Below, piece by piece: positions 9,225 to 17,503 of a DNA stretch of 64,000 nucleotides (position 1 is the stretch's first letter; each line of letters opens with the position of its first letter). Made by a program: the position numbers and the translations under genes. The DNA comes from Thermomonas fusca DSM 15424. Its GTDB lineage: Bacteria > Pseudomonadota > Gammaproteobacteria > Xanthomonadales > Xanthomonadaceae. A model generated the notes under the pieces. The model was not told where the DNA came from. It did not search any database and saw only the letters and a list, made by a program, of their open reading frames with translations. Where the stretch lies: the NCBI RefSeq assembly GCF_000423885.1, contig NZ_AUIV01000021.1, positions 12,108 through 76,107 on the forward strand. The letters are read 5' to 3'.

Positions 9225-10495
9225 GGGGTGTCTCCTTCGAGGGCGCGCACGCCGGCGGCGCCTAGCAGTTCGTCGCGGGTGGCATCGAGGTTTGCGAGCC
9301 TGGCGTCCTGCCAGTCGGTCAGCGCGTCGAGCAGGGCGTTGAAATCCACCTCGCCGACCTGGTAGCTGGCCAGCGCGGAGCGGTAGTTGGCCTCCGCCTG
9401 CGGGATGCGGGTGGAACCCAGCAGGGCGCGCTGGCGCTGCGCGCTGCGCCACTGCGCCCAGGCGATGCCCAGTTGCCCGCCCAGCGACGTCTGCTGTGCA
9501 TCGGCGCGCGCCAGCGCCGCATCTTCCAGTCGCCGCGCTTCGCGTTCGCGCGCCGCCAGTGCGCGCCGCTGCAGCGGCAGCTCCACCTCCAGCATCAGCT
9601 CATAGCCGTCGATGCGGTGGCCGCGCTGCATCGCGCCGACTCCCATCGAGATGTCCGGCCAGCGTTCGCGCTGGCGCAGGCGCAGGCTGTCCTGCGCCGC
9701 CTCCACCTGCGCCTGCGCGGCTTGCAGGGCAGGGTGGCTGCCCTTGTCGAGCCGGGCCAGCGCATCGCCCAGGCTGGCACTGGCCACCGCCAGCTGCGGT
9801 GCCTGCAGCGCGGGTGCGAGTGGTGCATCGGCGCGGCGGCCCAATAGCAGGTTGAGCAAAATGCCGGCCTCGTTGCCGGTTTCCTCCAGCGCGATGCGCT
9901 CACCGCGCAGGCGCGTGGTCTGCACCTGCGCGCGGATGGCGTCCTGCTGCGGCACCATGCCCAGCGCGTAGCGCACGCCGGCGATTTCCTCCAGCGATTG
10001 CAGCAGGGTGATCTGCTCATCGACCAGCCGCAGCGCTTGCCCGGCATGCCAGTAGCGCACGTAGGCGGCTTCGGCCTGCGCCAGCAGCTCCAGCGCCGCG
10101 GCCTCGCGGCCGGCGCCGATGGCGTCGGCAGTGCGTTCGGCGATCCCGTGCGCCAGCGCGCGCTTGCCCCACAGCGGAATCCGCTGGCGCAGCTGGTAGC
10201 TGGTGCCGCCGACATTGGCCGGCAGCAGGCTGGGATGATCCGGAGAGATGCCCTGCAGCGAGATGCCGACACTGGGATTGGGCAGGCTGCCGGCGGCGAC
10301 GGCCTGCGCGCGCGCGGCCTCGGTCTCCGCTTCGCGGGCGCGCAGCTCGGGGTTGTGCTGCAGCAGCCAGGCGCGAACAGAGGCCACGTCGGCGCCGGGT
10401 GGGGTGTCGTCGGCCGGGCGGGCCGGCGTGGAGAAGGCAAGCAGCAGGCAGGGCAACGCCAGCCAGCGCCTGCCTGCAGGGAATGGGAATCGCAT
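9221..10495 (-). CDS. cusC: CusC-type outer-membrane efflux protein (TolC family)
   Basis: The 424-residue protein has a signal peptide (about residues 1-27, cleavage near ARPA) and two TolC-family outer-membrane-efflux repeats rich in Ala/Gln/Arg helices, for example LLQHNPELRAREAETEAARA and SYQVGEVDFNALLDALTDWQ. It forms the outer-membrane duct for the CusBA pump. There is no lipobox cysteine. The stop overlaps the start of cusB (ATGA), which shows translational coupling in the operon. Confidence 0.92.
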   Translation of the reverse strand: MRFPFPAGRRWLALPCLLLAFSTPARPADDTPPGADVASVRAWLLQHNPELRAREAETEAARAQAVAAGSLPNPSVGISLQGISPDHPSLLPANVGGTSYQLRQRIPLWGKRALAHGIAERTADAIGAGREAAALELLAQAEAAYVRYWHAGQALRLVDEQITLLQSLEEIAGVRYALGMVPQQDAIRAQVQTTRLRGERIALEETGNEAGILLNLLLGRRADAPLAPALQAPQLAVASASLGDALARLDKGSHPALQAAQAQVEAAQDSLRLRQRERWPDISMGVGAMQRGHRIDGYELMLEVELPLQRRALAAREREARRLEDAALARADAQQTSLGGQLGIAWAQWRSAQRQRALLGSTRIPQAEANYRSALASYQVGEVDFNALLDALTDWQDARLANLDATRDELLGAAGVRALEGDTP

Positions 10496-10595
10496 GTTCG
10501 ACCTCGATCAAACCCGTGGAGCCGCGGCGCGAGGGTGCACGCGGCAGGACGACGACGATGCGCGGGGCATCACCGCCGAAAGCGGGGATCGGCGA

Positions 10596-10993
10596 TCAGA
10601 TCAGCAGCAGCGCCGCGGGATGCGCAGTCGGTCGGTGCCAGGGAACAGTGGGCGGCGAATCCGCCCGACGCAGCGTTGCCGGCTCGCGCGGGGTCAACGC
10701 GGAAACGAAGGCGGGCACCAGCGCGGGCAGCGCCGGCAACGCGGGCACCCGCGCGGTGTCAGGGCTGGGCACGTCCTGGTCGCAATGCGCCGCACACAGG
10801 CCTGCGCCGTCATCAGCCGGCGGCGGCGCTTCGTGGCAGTTGCTGCCGTGGCCCGCCATCGGCATCACCTGCGCGACCGCCAACGGCAGCTCCACTGCGC
10901 CGCATGCCAGGCCAAGGCCGTCTGCGACCACAGCAGCGCCAGCATCGCGAAGATCGCGATGCGCAGACGCAGGCGGTGGCGCAGCGGTTTCAT
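10596..10993 (-). pseudogene. Frameshifted small secreted protein heading the cus operon
   Basis: ATG 10993 opens a good signal peptide (MKPLRHRLRLRIAIFAMLAL, then LWSQTALA), but that frame stops after about 42 codons. From about 10931 to 10596 a second frame encodes a periplasmic-looking protein with HGSNCHEAPPPADDG and LCAAHC, a cysteine/histidine pattern seen in small copper-resistance proteins that head cus operons in xanthomonads. The two halves join if one base is restored near 10900-10908. It is either a true frameshift or a sequencing error. The promoter at 11037-11067 reads into it. Confidence 0.55.
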
Positions 10994-11036
10994 GCGGGAA
11001 TCTGGTCGCTGAAGTGGGTCTGGACGGAATGCGCGC

Positions 11037-11067
11037 AGTATCGACCTTGCCCAGGGGGCAAGGTCAA
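11037..11067 (-). promoter_or_regulatory. MerR/CueR-type promoter of the cus operon
   Basis: Read on the minus strand: -35 TTGACC (11067-11062), a 19-base spacer and -10 GATACT (11042-11037). The overlong spacer holds the dyad ACCTTGCC-n5-GGCAAGGT (11044-11064). A 19-base spacer with such a dyad is the hallmark of CueR-type activators. The copZ and copA promoters in this window share the pattern. Confidence 0.85.
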
Positions 11068-11077
11068 GCCGCCCGCG

Positions 11078-13462
11078 TCAGTGCTTGGCCTTGGCCAGCG
11101 CCAGCCAGGTATCGACCACGGTGTCCGGGTTCAGCGACACCGATTCGATGCCCTGTTCCATCAGCCACAGGGCCAGGTCCGGATGGTCGCTGGGCCCCTG
11201 GCCGCAGATGCCGACGTACTTGCCCTTGGCCCGTGCCGACTTGATCGCCATCGAAAGCATCTTCTTCACCGCCGGGTCGCGCTCGTCGAACAGGCCGGCA
11301 ACGATGGCGCTATCGCGGTCCAGGCCCAGGGTCAGCTGGGTCATGTCGTTGGAGCCGATGCTGAAGCCATCGAAGATCTCCAGGAACTCGTCGGCCAGCA
11401 GCGCGTTCGACGGTACCTCGCACATCATGATGATCTTCAGATCATTCTCGCCCTGCACCAGGCCGTTCTCGCGCAGCACCTCGACCACCTTGCGGCCTTC
11501 GTCCAGGGTGCGCACGAACGGGATCATCACCCAGACATTGTCCAGGCCCATCGCTTCGCGCACGCGCTTGACCGCTACGCACTCCAGCGCGAAGGCGTCC
11601 TTGAAGCTCGGGTCGATGTAGCGCGAGGCGCCGCGGAACCCGATCATCGGGTTTTCCTCGTGCGGTTCGTACTTCGAGCCGCCGAGCAGGTTGGCGTATT
11701 CGTTGGACTTGAAGTCCGACAGGCGCACGATCACCGGCTTCGGATACACCGATGCCGCGATCGTCGCGATGCCTTCCTTCAGGCGCTCGATGTAGAACTC
11801 CACCGGGCCTTCGTAGCCGGCGATGCGGGCGTCGATCTTCGCCTTGGTGTCGGCGTCCTGGCTGGCGTATTCCAGCAGTGCCTTGGGATGCACGCCGATG
11901 TGGCTGGCGATGATCATCTCCAGACGGGCCAGGCCGATGCCCGCATTGGGCAGCTGGCCGAAGTCGAAGGCGCGGTCCGGGTTGGCCACGTTCATCATGA
12001 TCTTCAGCGGCGCCGGCGGCATGTTGCCGAGGTCGGTGGTGGTGCGCTCGAAGGGCAGGGCGCCCTGATAGATGAAGCCGGTGTCGCCCTCGGCGCAGCT
12101 GACGGTGACGATGTCGCCATCGCGGATCGAATCCAGCGCATCGCCGGTGCCGACCACCGCCGGCACGCCCAGCTCGCGCGCGATGATCGCCGCGTGGCAG
12201 GTGCGGCCGCCGCGGTTGGTGACGATGGCGGCGCTGCGCTTCATCACCGGCTCCCAGTCGGGGTCGGTCATGTCGGCGATCAGCACGTCGCCGGGCTGCA
12301 CCCGGTTCATGTCGTCCAGCGAGCGCACCACGCGCGCGGTGCCGCTGCCGATCTTGTGGCCGATGGCGCGGCCTTCCGACAGCACCTTGCCGCGACCGCC
12401 CAGGGTGTAGCGCTCGATCTGGGTGGCACTCGCGCGCGACTTCACCGTCTCCGGTCGCGCCTGCAGGATGTACAGCTTGCCGGTGTGGCCGTCCTTGCCC
12501 CATTCGATGTCCATCGGCCGGCCGTAGTGCTGCTCGATGACCAGCGCCTGCTTCGACAGCTCCTGCACGTCGGCGTCGCTGATCGAGAACCTGCCGCGCA
12601 GATCGGCTGGCGTGTCCTCGGTGCGCACGCGCTCGCCCGGCGCATCGGAATAGACCATGCGCAGCTGCTTGCTGCCCAGCGAGCGGCGCAGGATCGCCGG
12701 CTTGCCGGCCTGCAGCGTGGGCTTGTAGACGTAGAACTCGTCCGGGTTGACCGCGCCCTGCACGACCATCTCGCCAAGGCCATAGCTGGCGGTGACGAAC
12801 ACCACGTCGCGGAAGCCGGATTCGGTGTCGAGGGTGAACAGCACGCCGGACGCGCCGACGTCGGAACGCACCATCAGCTGGATGCCGGCGGACAGGAACA
12901 CGTCCTCGTGGGCGAAGCCGTGGTGCACGCGGTAGGCGATGGCGCGGTCGTTGTAAAGGCTGGCGAAGACTTCCTTGACCTTGCGCACCACGTCATCGGC
13001 GCCGGTCACGTTGAGGAAGGTTTCCTGCTGGCCTGCAAAGCTCGCATCCGGCAGGTCCTCGGCGGTGGCGGAGGAGCGCACCGCAACCGCGATGTCCTCG
13101 CTGCCCGCATCCGCGCACAGCTGCGCGTAGGCGCTGCGGATATCGGCATCCAGCTGCGGCTGCAGCGGTGCGTCGATCACCCAGCCGCGAATCTCGGCAC
13201 CGGCGCGGGTCAGCGCCGGCACGTCTTCCACATCGACCGTCGCCAGCTTGTCGTAGATACGCGCATGCAGGTCGTTGTGGGCGATGAGGTCCTTGAACGC
13301 ATCGGCGGTGGTGGCGAAGCCGCCCGGCACCGAGACGCCCAGCTCGGCCAGCTGGCCGATCATTTCGCCGAGCGAGGAATTCTTGCCGCCCACCTGGGCG
13401 AGGTCGGACAGGCGCAGGTCGTGCAACCAGAGGACGTTGCTGGTCGAGGCGGGGGTGCTCAA
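11078..13462 (-). CDS. ppsA: Phosphoenolpyruvate synthase
   Basis: PpsA makes phosphoenolpyruvate from pyruvate and ATP, releasing AMP and phosphate, for gluconeogenesis. The 794-residue protein has the N-terminal ATP-grasp domain (VGGKNSSLGEM at about 25-35), the swivelling phosphohistidine domain with GGRTCHAAIIAREL, and the C-terminal PEP/pyruvate barrel with GSNDMTQLTLGLDRDS and the catalytic-cysteine segment GICGQGPSD. It is divergent from ppsR, which regulates it post-translationally. Confidence 0.97.
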   Translation of the reverse strand: MSTPASTSNVLWLHDLRLSDLAQVGGKNSSLGEMIGQLAELGVSVPGGFATTADAFKDLIAHNDLHARIYDKLATVDVEDVPALTRAGAEIRGWVIDAPLQPQLDADIRSAYAQLCADAGSEDIAVAVRSSATAEDLPDASFAGQQETFLNVTGADDVVRKVKEVFASLYNDRAIAYRVHHGFAHEDVFLSAGIQLMVRSDVGASGVLFTLDTESGFRDVVFVTASYGLGEMVVQGAVNPDEFYVYKPTLQAGKPAILRRSLGSKQLRMVYSDAPGERVRTEDTPADLRGRFSISDADVQELSKQALVIEQHYGRPMDIEWGKDGHTGKLYILQARPETVKSRASATQIERYTLGGRGKVLSEGRAIGHKIGSGTARVVRSLDDMNRVQPGDVLIADMTDPDWEPVMKRSAAIVTNRGGRTCHAAIIARELGVPAVVGTGDALDSIRDGDIVTVSCAEGDTGFIYQGALPFERTTTDLGNMPPAPLKIMMNVANPDRAFDFGQLPNAGIGLARLEMIIASHIGVHPKALLEYASQDADTKAKIDARIAGYEGPVEFYIERLKEGIATIAASVYPKPVIVRLSDFKSNEYANLLGGSKYEPHEENPMIGFRGASRYIDPSFKDAFALECVAVKRVREAMGLDNVWVMIPFVRTLDEGRKVVEVLRENGLVQGENDLKIIMMCEVPSNALLADEFLEIFDGFSIGSNDMTQLTLGLDRDSAIVAGLFDERDPAVKKMLSMAIKSARAKGKYVGICGQGPSDHPDLALWLMEQGIESVSLNPDTVVDTWLALAKAKH

Positions 13463-13540
13463 GAGTGGCTCCGTGGGGGCGTGGCGGCGCAGGCGCGCGG
13501 AAGTCCGTTATTTTACCCCGAGCGCCCCCGAGGAATCCCG

Positions 13541-14362
13541 ATGGAAGCCGTTCGTCCCGTGTTCTATGTCTCCGATGGCACCGGCATCACCGCCGAAACC
13601 ATCGGCCACAGCCTGCTGACGCAGTTCAGCGGGGTGCGTTTCTCCAGCGACCGCCTGCCGTTCGTGGACACGCCGGAGAAGGCCGTGGAGGCCGCCGAGC
13701 GCATCCGTACCGCCGGCGAGGCGCGGGGGCTGCGGCCGATCGTGGTCAATTCCTGCGTCGACCCCAACCTCAACCATCTGCTCGCCGAAAGCGGGGCGCT
13801 GATGCTGGACGTGTTCGCGCCGTTCATCGCGCCACTGGAACAGGAGCTGGGGCATAGCCGCGAGGCGCAGATCGGCCGCGCGCACGGGATCGTGGATTTC
13901 GCGATCTACCACCAGCGCATCAACGCGATGAACTACGCGCTGACCCACGACGATGGGGTCAAGCCGGACTACTCGGATGCCGACGTGATCCTGGTCGCGG
14001 TCTCGCGCGCCGGCAAGACGCCCACCTGCGTGTACCTGGCGCTGCAACACGGGGTCAAGGCGGCCAACTATCCGCTGACGCCCGAAGACCTGGAAGGCGA
14101 GCGCCTGCCGGCCAGGCTGCGCCAGTACCGCGGCAAACTGTTCGGGCTGACCATCGACCCGATGCGGCTGCACCAGATCCGCCAGGAGCGGCGGCCGGAT
14201 TCGCGCTATGCGCAGCTGGACACCTGCCGTCGCGAAGTCGCGCAGGCGGAGACGATGCTGCGCCGCGAGGGTATCGAACTGCTCAGCACCACCAATGCCT
14301 CGATCGAGGAAATCGCCAGCCGGGTGATGAAGCACCTGGGCATCAACCGCGAGATGTACTGA
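13541..14362 (+). CDS. ppsR: PEP synthase regulatory kinase/pyrophosphorylase (PSRP)
   Basis: This bifunctional enzyme inactivates PpsA by ADP-dependent threonine phosphorylation and reactivates it by phosphate-dependent removal. The 273 residues begin with the DUF299 signature VFYVSDGTGITAETIGHSLL, and the nucleotide-binding loop VAVSRAGKTPTCVYLA lies at about residue 150. The divergent arrangement with ppsA is the standard one. The start ATG 13541 follows a weak purine stretch (GAGGAA). Confidence 0.95.
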   Translation: MEAVRPVFYVSDGTGITAETIGHSLLTQFSGVRFSSDRLPFVDTPEKAVEAAERIRTAGEARGLRPIVVNSCVDPNLNHLLAESGALMLDVFAPFIAPLEQELGHSREAQIGRAHGIVDFAIYHQRINAMNYALTHDDGVKPDYSDADVILVAVSRAGKTPTCVYLALQHGVKAANYPLTPEDLEGERLPARLRQYRGKLFGLTIDPMRLHQIRQERRPDSRYAQLDTCRREVAQAETMLRREGIELLSTTNASIEEIASRVMKHLGINREMY

Positions 14363-14458
14363 GCGGTTTTCAGGGCGCGGGAAACTCCATCAGCCTCCGC
14401 CCGCGCGATGCCCGCGTCAATCCTGCCGCACGCGTCGGCGCGCGTGTACGATCGATCC

Positions 14459-14941
14459 ATGACCACCGCACTTGCACGCCGCGCCCGCGTTCCCGCCATC
14501 AGCCGCTTCGGCTGGCTGATGGGCCTGTATTCGGAGAACCATGCGCGCCTGCAGCGGCTGTTCGAAGTGGCCGACCTCGGCTGCGGCACATATGTCTCTG
14601 CGATCGGTGACGGCCTCGACGTGCGGCTGGAAGTGATGGAGCGGCACGCCTACACCAGCGAGCTGCGCATGAGCTATGGCCTCATCGATCCGCAGACCGG
14701 CATGGCCGATCCGTCGGCGAGCCTGCGCCTGTACCGCGATGCGCGCCAGGTGGAAGCCACGCACTGCTATGCCGGCAGCCGCTGGCAGGACGTGATCGGC
14801 ATGTATCCGCCACCGCAGCGCATCCTCGATCATCGCCTGCGCATGAACACATTCCTCGGCAAATGGCTGCAATACCTCGCCGAACGCGGGCACGGCGTGG
14901 CCACGCTGCACGCCGATGAAGACGTGCTGAAAATTTATTGA
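14459..14941 (+). CDS. DUF1249 family protein
   Basis: The 160-residue protein (RFGWLMGLYSENHARLQRLF near the N-terminus, then a beta-rich region with HAYTSELRMSYGL) matches DUF1249, a proteobacterial family of unknown function, often near ratA-like or phosphoesterase genes. No signal peptide or membrane segment is seen. ATG 14459 is chosen because the family begins just before the SRFGWLM segment. It follows ppsR after 96 bases. Confidence 0.8.
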   Translation: MTTALARRARVPAISRFGWLMGLYSENHARLQRLFEVADLGCGTYVSAIGDGLDVRLEVMERHAYTSELRMSYGLIDPQTGMADPSASLRLYRDARQVEATHCYAGSRWQDVIGMYPPPQRILDHRLRMNTFLGKWLQYLAERGHGVATLHADEDVLKIY

Positions 14942-14998
14942 GAAAACGCTTGACGGTTCCCGATTTCACCCCCAGAATGCGCGTCTTTCCAGCCCCGT

Positions 14999-15074
14999 GG
15001 GGCCATAGCTCAGCTGGGAGAGCGCCTGCATGGCATGCAGGAGGTCGGCGGTTCGATCCCGCCTGGCTCCACCA
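14999..15074 (+). tRNA. tRNA-Ala (GGC)
   Basis: A complete cloverleaf can be drawn: acceptor GGGGCCA pairs with TGGCTCC, D-arm AGCTCAGCTGGGAGAGC, anticodon stem CCTGC/GCAGG around the loop ATGGCAT (anticodon GGC), T-loop GGTTCGATCC, and an encoded CCA end. The 76 bases read alanine GCC/GCU codons. tRNA-Glu follows 23 bases downstream, probably in the same transcript. Confidence 0.97.
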
Positions 15075-15097
15075 CGTTTCAAAGCGTTTCCGGTTCT

Positions 15098-15173
15098 GTC
15101 CCCATCGTCTAGAGGCCTAGGACATTACCCTTTCACGGTAGCGACCGGGGTTCGAATCCCCGTGGGGACGCCA
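15098..15173 (+). tRNA. tRNA-Glu (TTC)
   Basis: The 76-base cloverleaf has acceptor GTCCCCA/TGGGGAC, the Glu-type D-arm TCGTCTAGAGGCCTAGGA, an anticodon loop CTTTCAC (anticodon TTC), T-loop GGTTCGAATCC and an encoded CCA end. Confidence 0.97.
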
Positions 15174-15296
15174 CCTTCGGAATCGGTAAACGTCGCAACA
15201 CACGCAAGCGGTCGCCCCAGTGGCGGCCGTTTTCGTTTGTGCGTTTTCTTCGCGTGAACCGGCGCGCATTGATGCGCGCGCCCCGCGGCGCGCGGC

Positions 15297-15791
15297 TCAG
15301 GCGTCCTTGTTGTGCCGGCGCATCACGCGCTGCTTCTCGCGGTTCCAGTCGCGCTCCTTGCTGGCTTCGCGCTTGTCATGGGTCTGCTTGCCCTTGGCCA
15401 GCGCCAGTTCGACCTTCACCTTGTTGCCCTTCCAGTACAGCGCTGTTGGCACCATGGTGAAGCCGTCGCGCTGGATGCGGCCCATCAGCATGTCGATCTC
15501 GTGCCGGTGCAGCAGCAGCTTGCGGGTGCGGCGATCGTTGGCGATGACGTGGGTGGAGGCCTGGATCAGCGGGGTGATCTGCGCGCCGATCAGGAACAGC
15601 TCGCCCTGCAGCACCACCGCATAGGCGTCGCCGATGTTGGCGCGGCCGGCGCGGATCGCCTTCAGCTCCCAGCCCTGCAGCGACAGACCGGCTTCGAACT
15701 TCTGTTCGAAGCTGTATTCGTGACGCGCGCGCTTGTTGAGGGCGATGGTGCCGCCGCCGTTTGGCTTATCCTTGCCGTTCTTCTTGCTCAT
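15297..15791 (-). CDS. smpB: SsrA-binding protein SmpB
   Basis: SmpB delivers tmRNA to stalled ribosomes for trans-translation. The 164-residue protein has the conserved core (NKRARHEYSFEQKFEAGL, GWELKAIRAGRANIGDAY, ALYWKGNKVKVELALAKGK) and the basic tail KQTHDKREASKERDWNREKQ that enters the decoding centre. The start ATG 15791 gives the usual length. It is divergent from ratA, a common proteobacterial arrangement. No ssrA gene is in the window. Confidence 0.97.
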   Translation of the reverse strand: MSKKNGKDKPNGGGTIALNKRARHEYSFEQKFEAGLSLQGWELKAIRAGRANIGDAYAVVLQGELFLIGAQITPLIQASTHVIANDRRTRKLLLHRHEIDMLMGRIQRDGFTMVPTALYWKGNKVKVELALAKGKQTHDKREASKERDWNREKQRVMRRHNKDA

Positions 15792-15849
15792 CCCGTCATT
15801 CTCGCCGATCCGGACGCGCCGCGTGCGTCCGCCCGGCCCGGATCTTTCG

Positions 15850-16281
15850 ATGCCCGTCATTCTGCGCAGCGCCCTGGTCGAACATTCCGCGTCGCGGATG
15901 TTCTCGTTGGTCAATGATGTTGCCGCCTATCCGCGCCGGTTCGAGTGGTGCCGGCAGGCGCTGTTGCTGGAACAGGACGAAGGCCGCCTGCTGGCGCGGC
16001 TGGATCTGGGCGTCGGCGGCTTCCATACCTGGTTCACCACCGAGAACCTGCTCAGCCCGCCGCACCACATCGACATGGCGCTGCGCGACGGGCCGTTCCG
16101 GCGCCTGCAGGGGCGCTGGGAGTTCCATGCGCTGGACGAGTCCGCTTGCAAGGTCACGCTGCGGCTCGACTTCGAGCCGCAGAACCGGCTGCTGGCACCG
16201 GCGCTGCAGCTGGGCATGCAGGGACTGGCCGACCGCATGGTGGACGACTTCGTGCGCGAGGCGGACAAGAGGCAAGACTGA
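15850..16281 (+). CDS. ratA: RatA-type START-domain protein
   Basis: The 143-residue protein belongs to the polyketide-cyclase/START family of RatA and yeast Coq10. The N-terminus RSALVEHSASRMFSLVNDVA and the C-terminal amphipathic helix (LGMQGLADRMVDDFVREAD) are typical. Members have been linked to ubiquinone binding and, in E. coli, to blocking 70S assembly. It overlaps the rnfH-like gene by one base (TGATG). Confidence 0.88.
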   Translation: MPVILRSALVEHSASRMFSLVNDVAAYPRRFEWCRQALLLEQDEGRLLARLDLGVGGFHTWFTTENLLSPPHHIDMALRDGPFRRLQGRWEFHALDESACKVTLRLDFEPQNRLLAPALQLGMQGLADRMVDDFVREADKRQD

Positions 16282-16559
16282 TGCGCGTGCAGCTGCTGCG
16301 CGCCTGGCCGCACCGCGCCGAGCACATTGACCTGGAATTGGCGGTGGGTGCCTGCGTCGGCGATGCGCTGGAGGCGGCCGGCTGGCGGCTGGAAGGCGAG
16401 TTCGTCGCGCTGGCGGTGTTCGGGCAGACGGCGACGCTGCACGCGCGCTTGCATGCAGGCGACCGGATCGAACTTCTGCGCGCCCTGCGGTGCGATCCCA
16501 AGCAGGCGCGCAGACGGCGCGCCGGGAGCGCGGCGCCACGCGGGCACCAGCGCAGTTGA
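16281..16559 (+). CDS. rnfH: RnfH family ubiquitin-like protein
   Basis: The 92-residue protein begins with a beta-grasp pattern (RVQLLRAWPHRAEHIDLEL, VGDALEAAGW) and contains DRIELLRALRCDPKQARRRR, the conserved RnfH end that is followed by a basic tail. It is translationally coupled to ratA; ratA-rnfH is the standard pair (yfjG-yfjF in E. coli). Its function is uncertain. Confidence 0.85.
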   Translation: MRVQLLRAWPHRAEHIDLELAVGACVGDALEAAGWRLEGEFVALAVFGQTATLHARLHAGDRIELLRALRCDPKQARRRRAGSAAPRGHQRS

Positions 16560-16566
16560 CGCCGCC

Positions 16567-16959
16567 TCAGCGGCGGCGCTTGTTCTTGTCCTTGGCCAGG
16601 TTCGGGCCGAAGTAGCGGATCGCGTTGCGCGACAGCTCGGAATCCTGCTCCGGGAAATACTCGCCTTCCCAACGCGACAGCTGGCCGTTCTCGAACCACA
16701 GCGTCATCGTCTTCACCTCCGGCGCGCCAGTGCGGCCGATGCGCTGGCTGGCAACGTAGTCCCAGCGGTCGTGGTGGAACGGGTCGCGGATCGACGGCGT
16801 GCCCAGCAGCACCATCACCTGCTGCCGGTCCATGCCCGCCTGCAGCTGATCGACGGCGCCCTTGTCGAGCAGATTGCCCTGGAACACCGGCTGGCGGTAC
16901 AGCAGGCCGCAGCCGCTGACCAGCAGGGTTGCAAGGAGAAGAAGGAGCAGCTTGCGCAT
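16567..16959 (-). CDS. bamE: Outer-membrane assembly lipoprotein BamE
   Basis: BamE is a small lipoprotein of the BAM complex that inserts outer-membrane proteins. The 130-residue protein has a lipoprotein signal with lipobox VSGC (about residues 14-17), followed by the SmpA/OmlA domain (VFQGNLLDKGAVDQLQAGMD, then LLGTPSIRDPFHHDRWDY). It has the usual bamE/fur divergent arrangement and is convergent with rnfH. Confidence 0.95.
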   Translation of the reverse strand: MRKLLLLLLATLLVSGCGLLYRQPVFQGNLLDKGAVDQLQAGMDRQQVMVLLGTPSIRDPFHHDRWDYVASQRIGRTGAPEVKTMTLWFENGQLSRWEGEYFPEQDSELSRNAIRYFGPNLAKDKNKRRR

Positions 16960-17097
16960 CGGCAGGGCGGGGCAGTGGCGGAAGTGCCGATGATACACTC
17001 CCGGCACGCCGCATCGACCCGCCCAATCCGCGTTCGCGCTTGGCGCGACGGCTGCGTTCACATGCCGGCATGCGGCACTGGATTGATTCACGGAGAG

Positions 17098-17502
17098 ATG
17101 TCGATGTCGCAGGATCTTCGCAAGGTCGGGCTCAAGGTCACCCATCCGCGGCTGCGCATCCTGGAACTGCTGGAGCACGCCAAGCCGCGGCACATGACCG
17201 CCGAGGACATCTACCGCCAGCTGCTGGCGGAGTCCGAGGAAATCGGCCTGGCCACCATCTACCGCGTGTTGACCCAGTTCGAGTCGGCCGGACTGGTGCT
17301 CAAGCACAACTTCGAGGGCGGTACCGCCGTCTACGAACTGGACCGCGGCGAACACCACGACCACATGGTCGATTTGGATAGCGGCAAGGTGATCGAGTTC
17401 CACAGCGACGAGATCGAGCAGCTGCAGCAGAAGATCGCCGCCGAGCACGGCTACGAGATCGCCGACCACGCGCTGGTGCTGTACGTGCGCAAGAAGCGCT
17501 GA
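17098..17502 (+). CDS. fur: Ferric uptake regulator Fur
   Basis: Fur is the iron-dependent repressor of iron-uptake genes. The 134-residue protein has the winged-helix DNA-binding domain (RLRILELLEHAKPRHMTAED, LATIYRVLTQFESAG) and the dimer/metal domain with GEHHDHMVDLDSGKVIEF. The CxxC that binds structural zinc in E. coli Fur is missing here (VDLDS at that place), which to my knowledge is common in xanthomonads. ATG 17098 follows GGAGAG; ATG 17104 is an alternative start. Confidence 0.95.
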   Translation: MSMSQDLRKVGLKVTHPRLRILELLEHAKPRHMTAEDIYRQLLAESEEIGLATIYRVLTQFESAGLVLKHNFEGGTAVYELDRGEHHDHMVDLDSGKVIEFHSDEIEQLQQKIAAEHGYEIADHALVLYVRKKR

Positions 17503-17503
17503 G

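Noticed and set aside
9998..14362. A 1454-codon plus-strand open frame
   Set aside because: Its first 3.5 kb is antisense to cusC and ppsA, a common effect of high GC; only its end (from 13541) is a real gene, ppsR.
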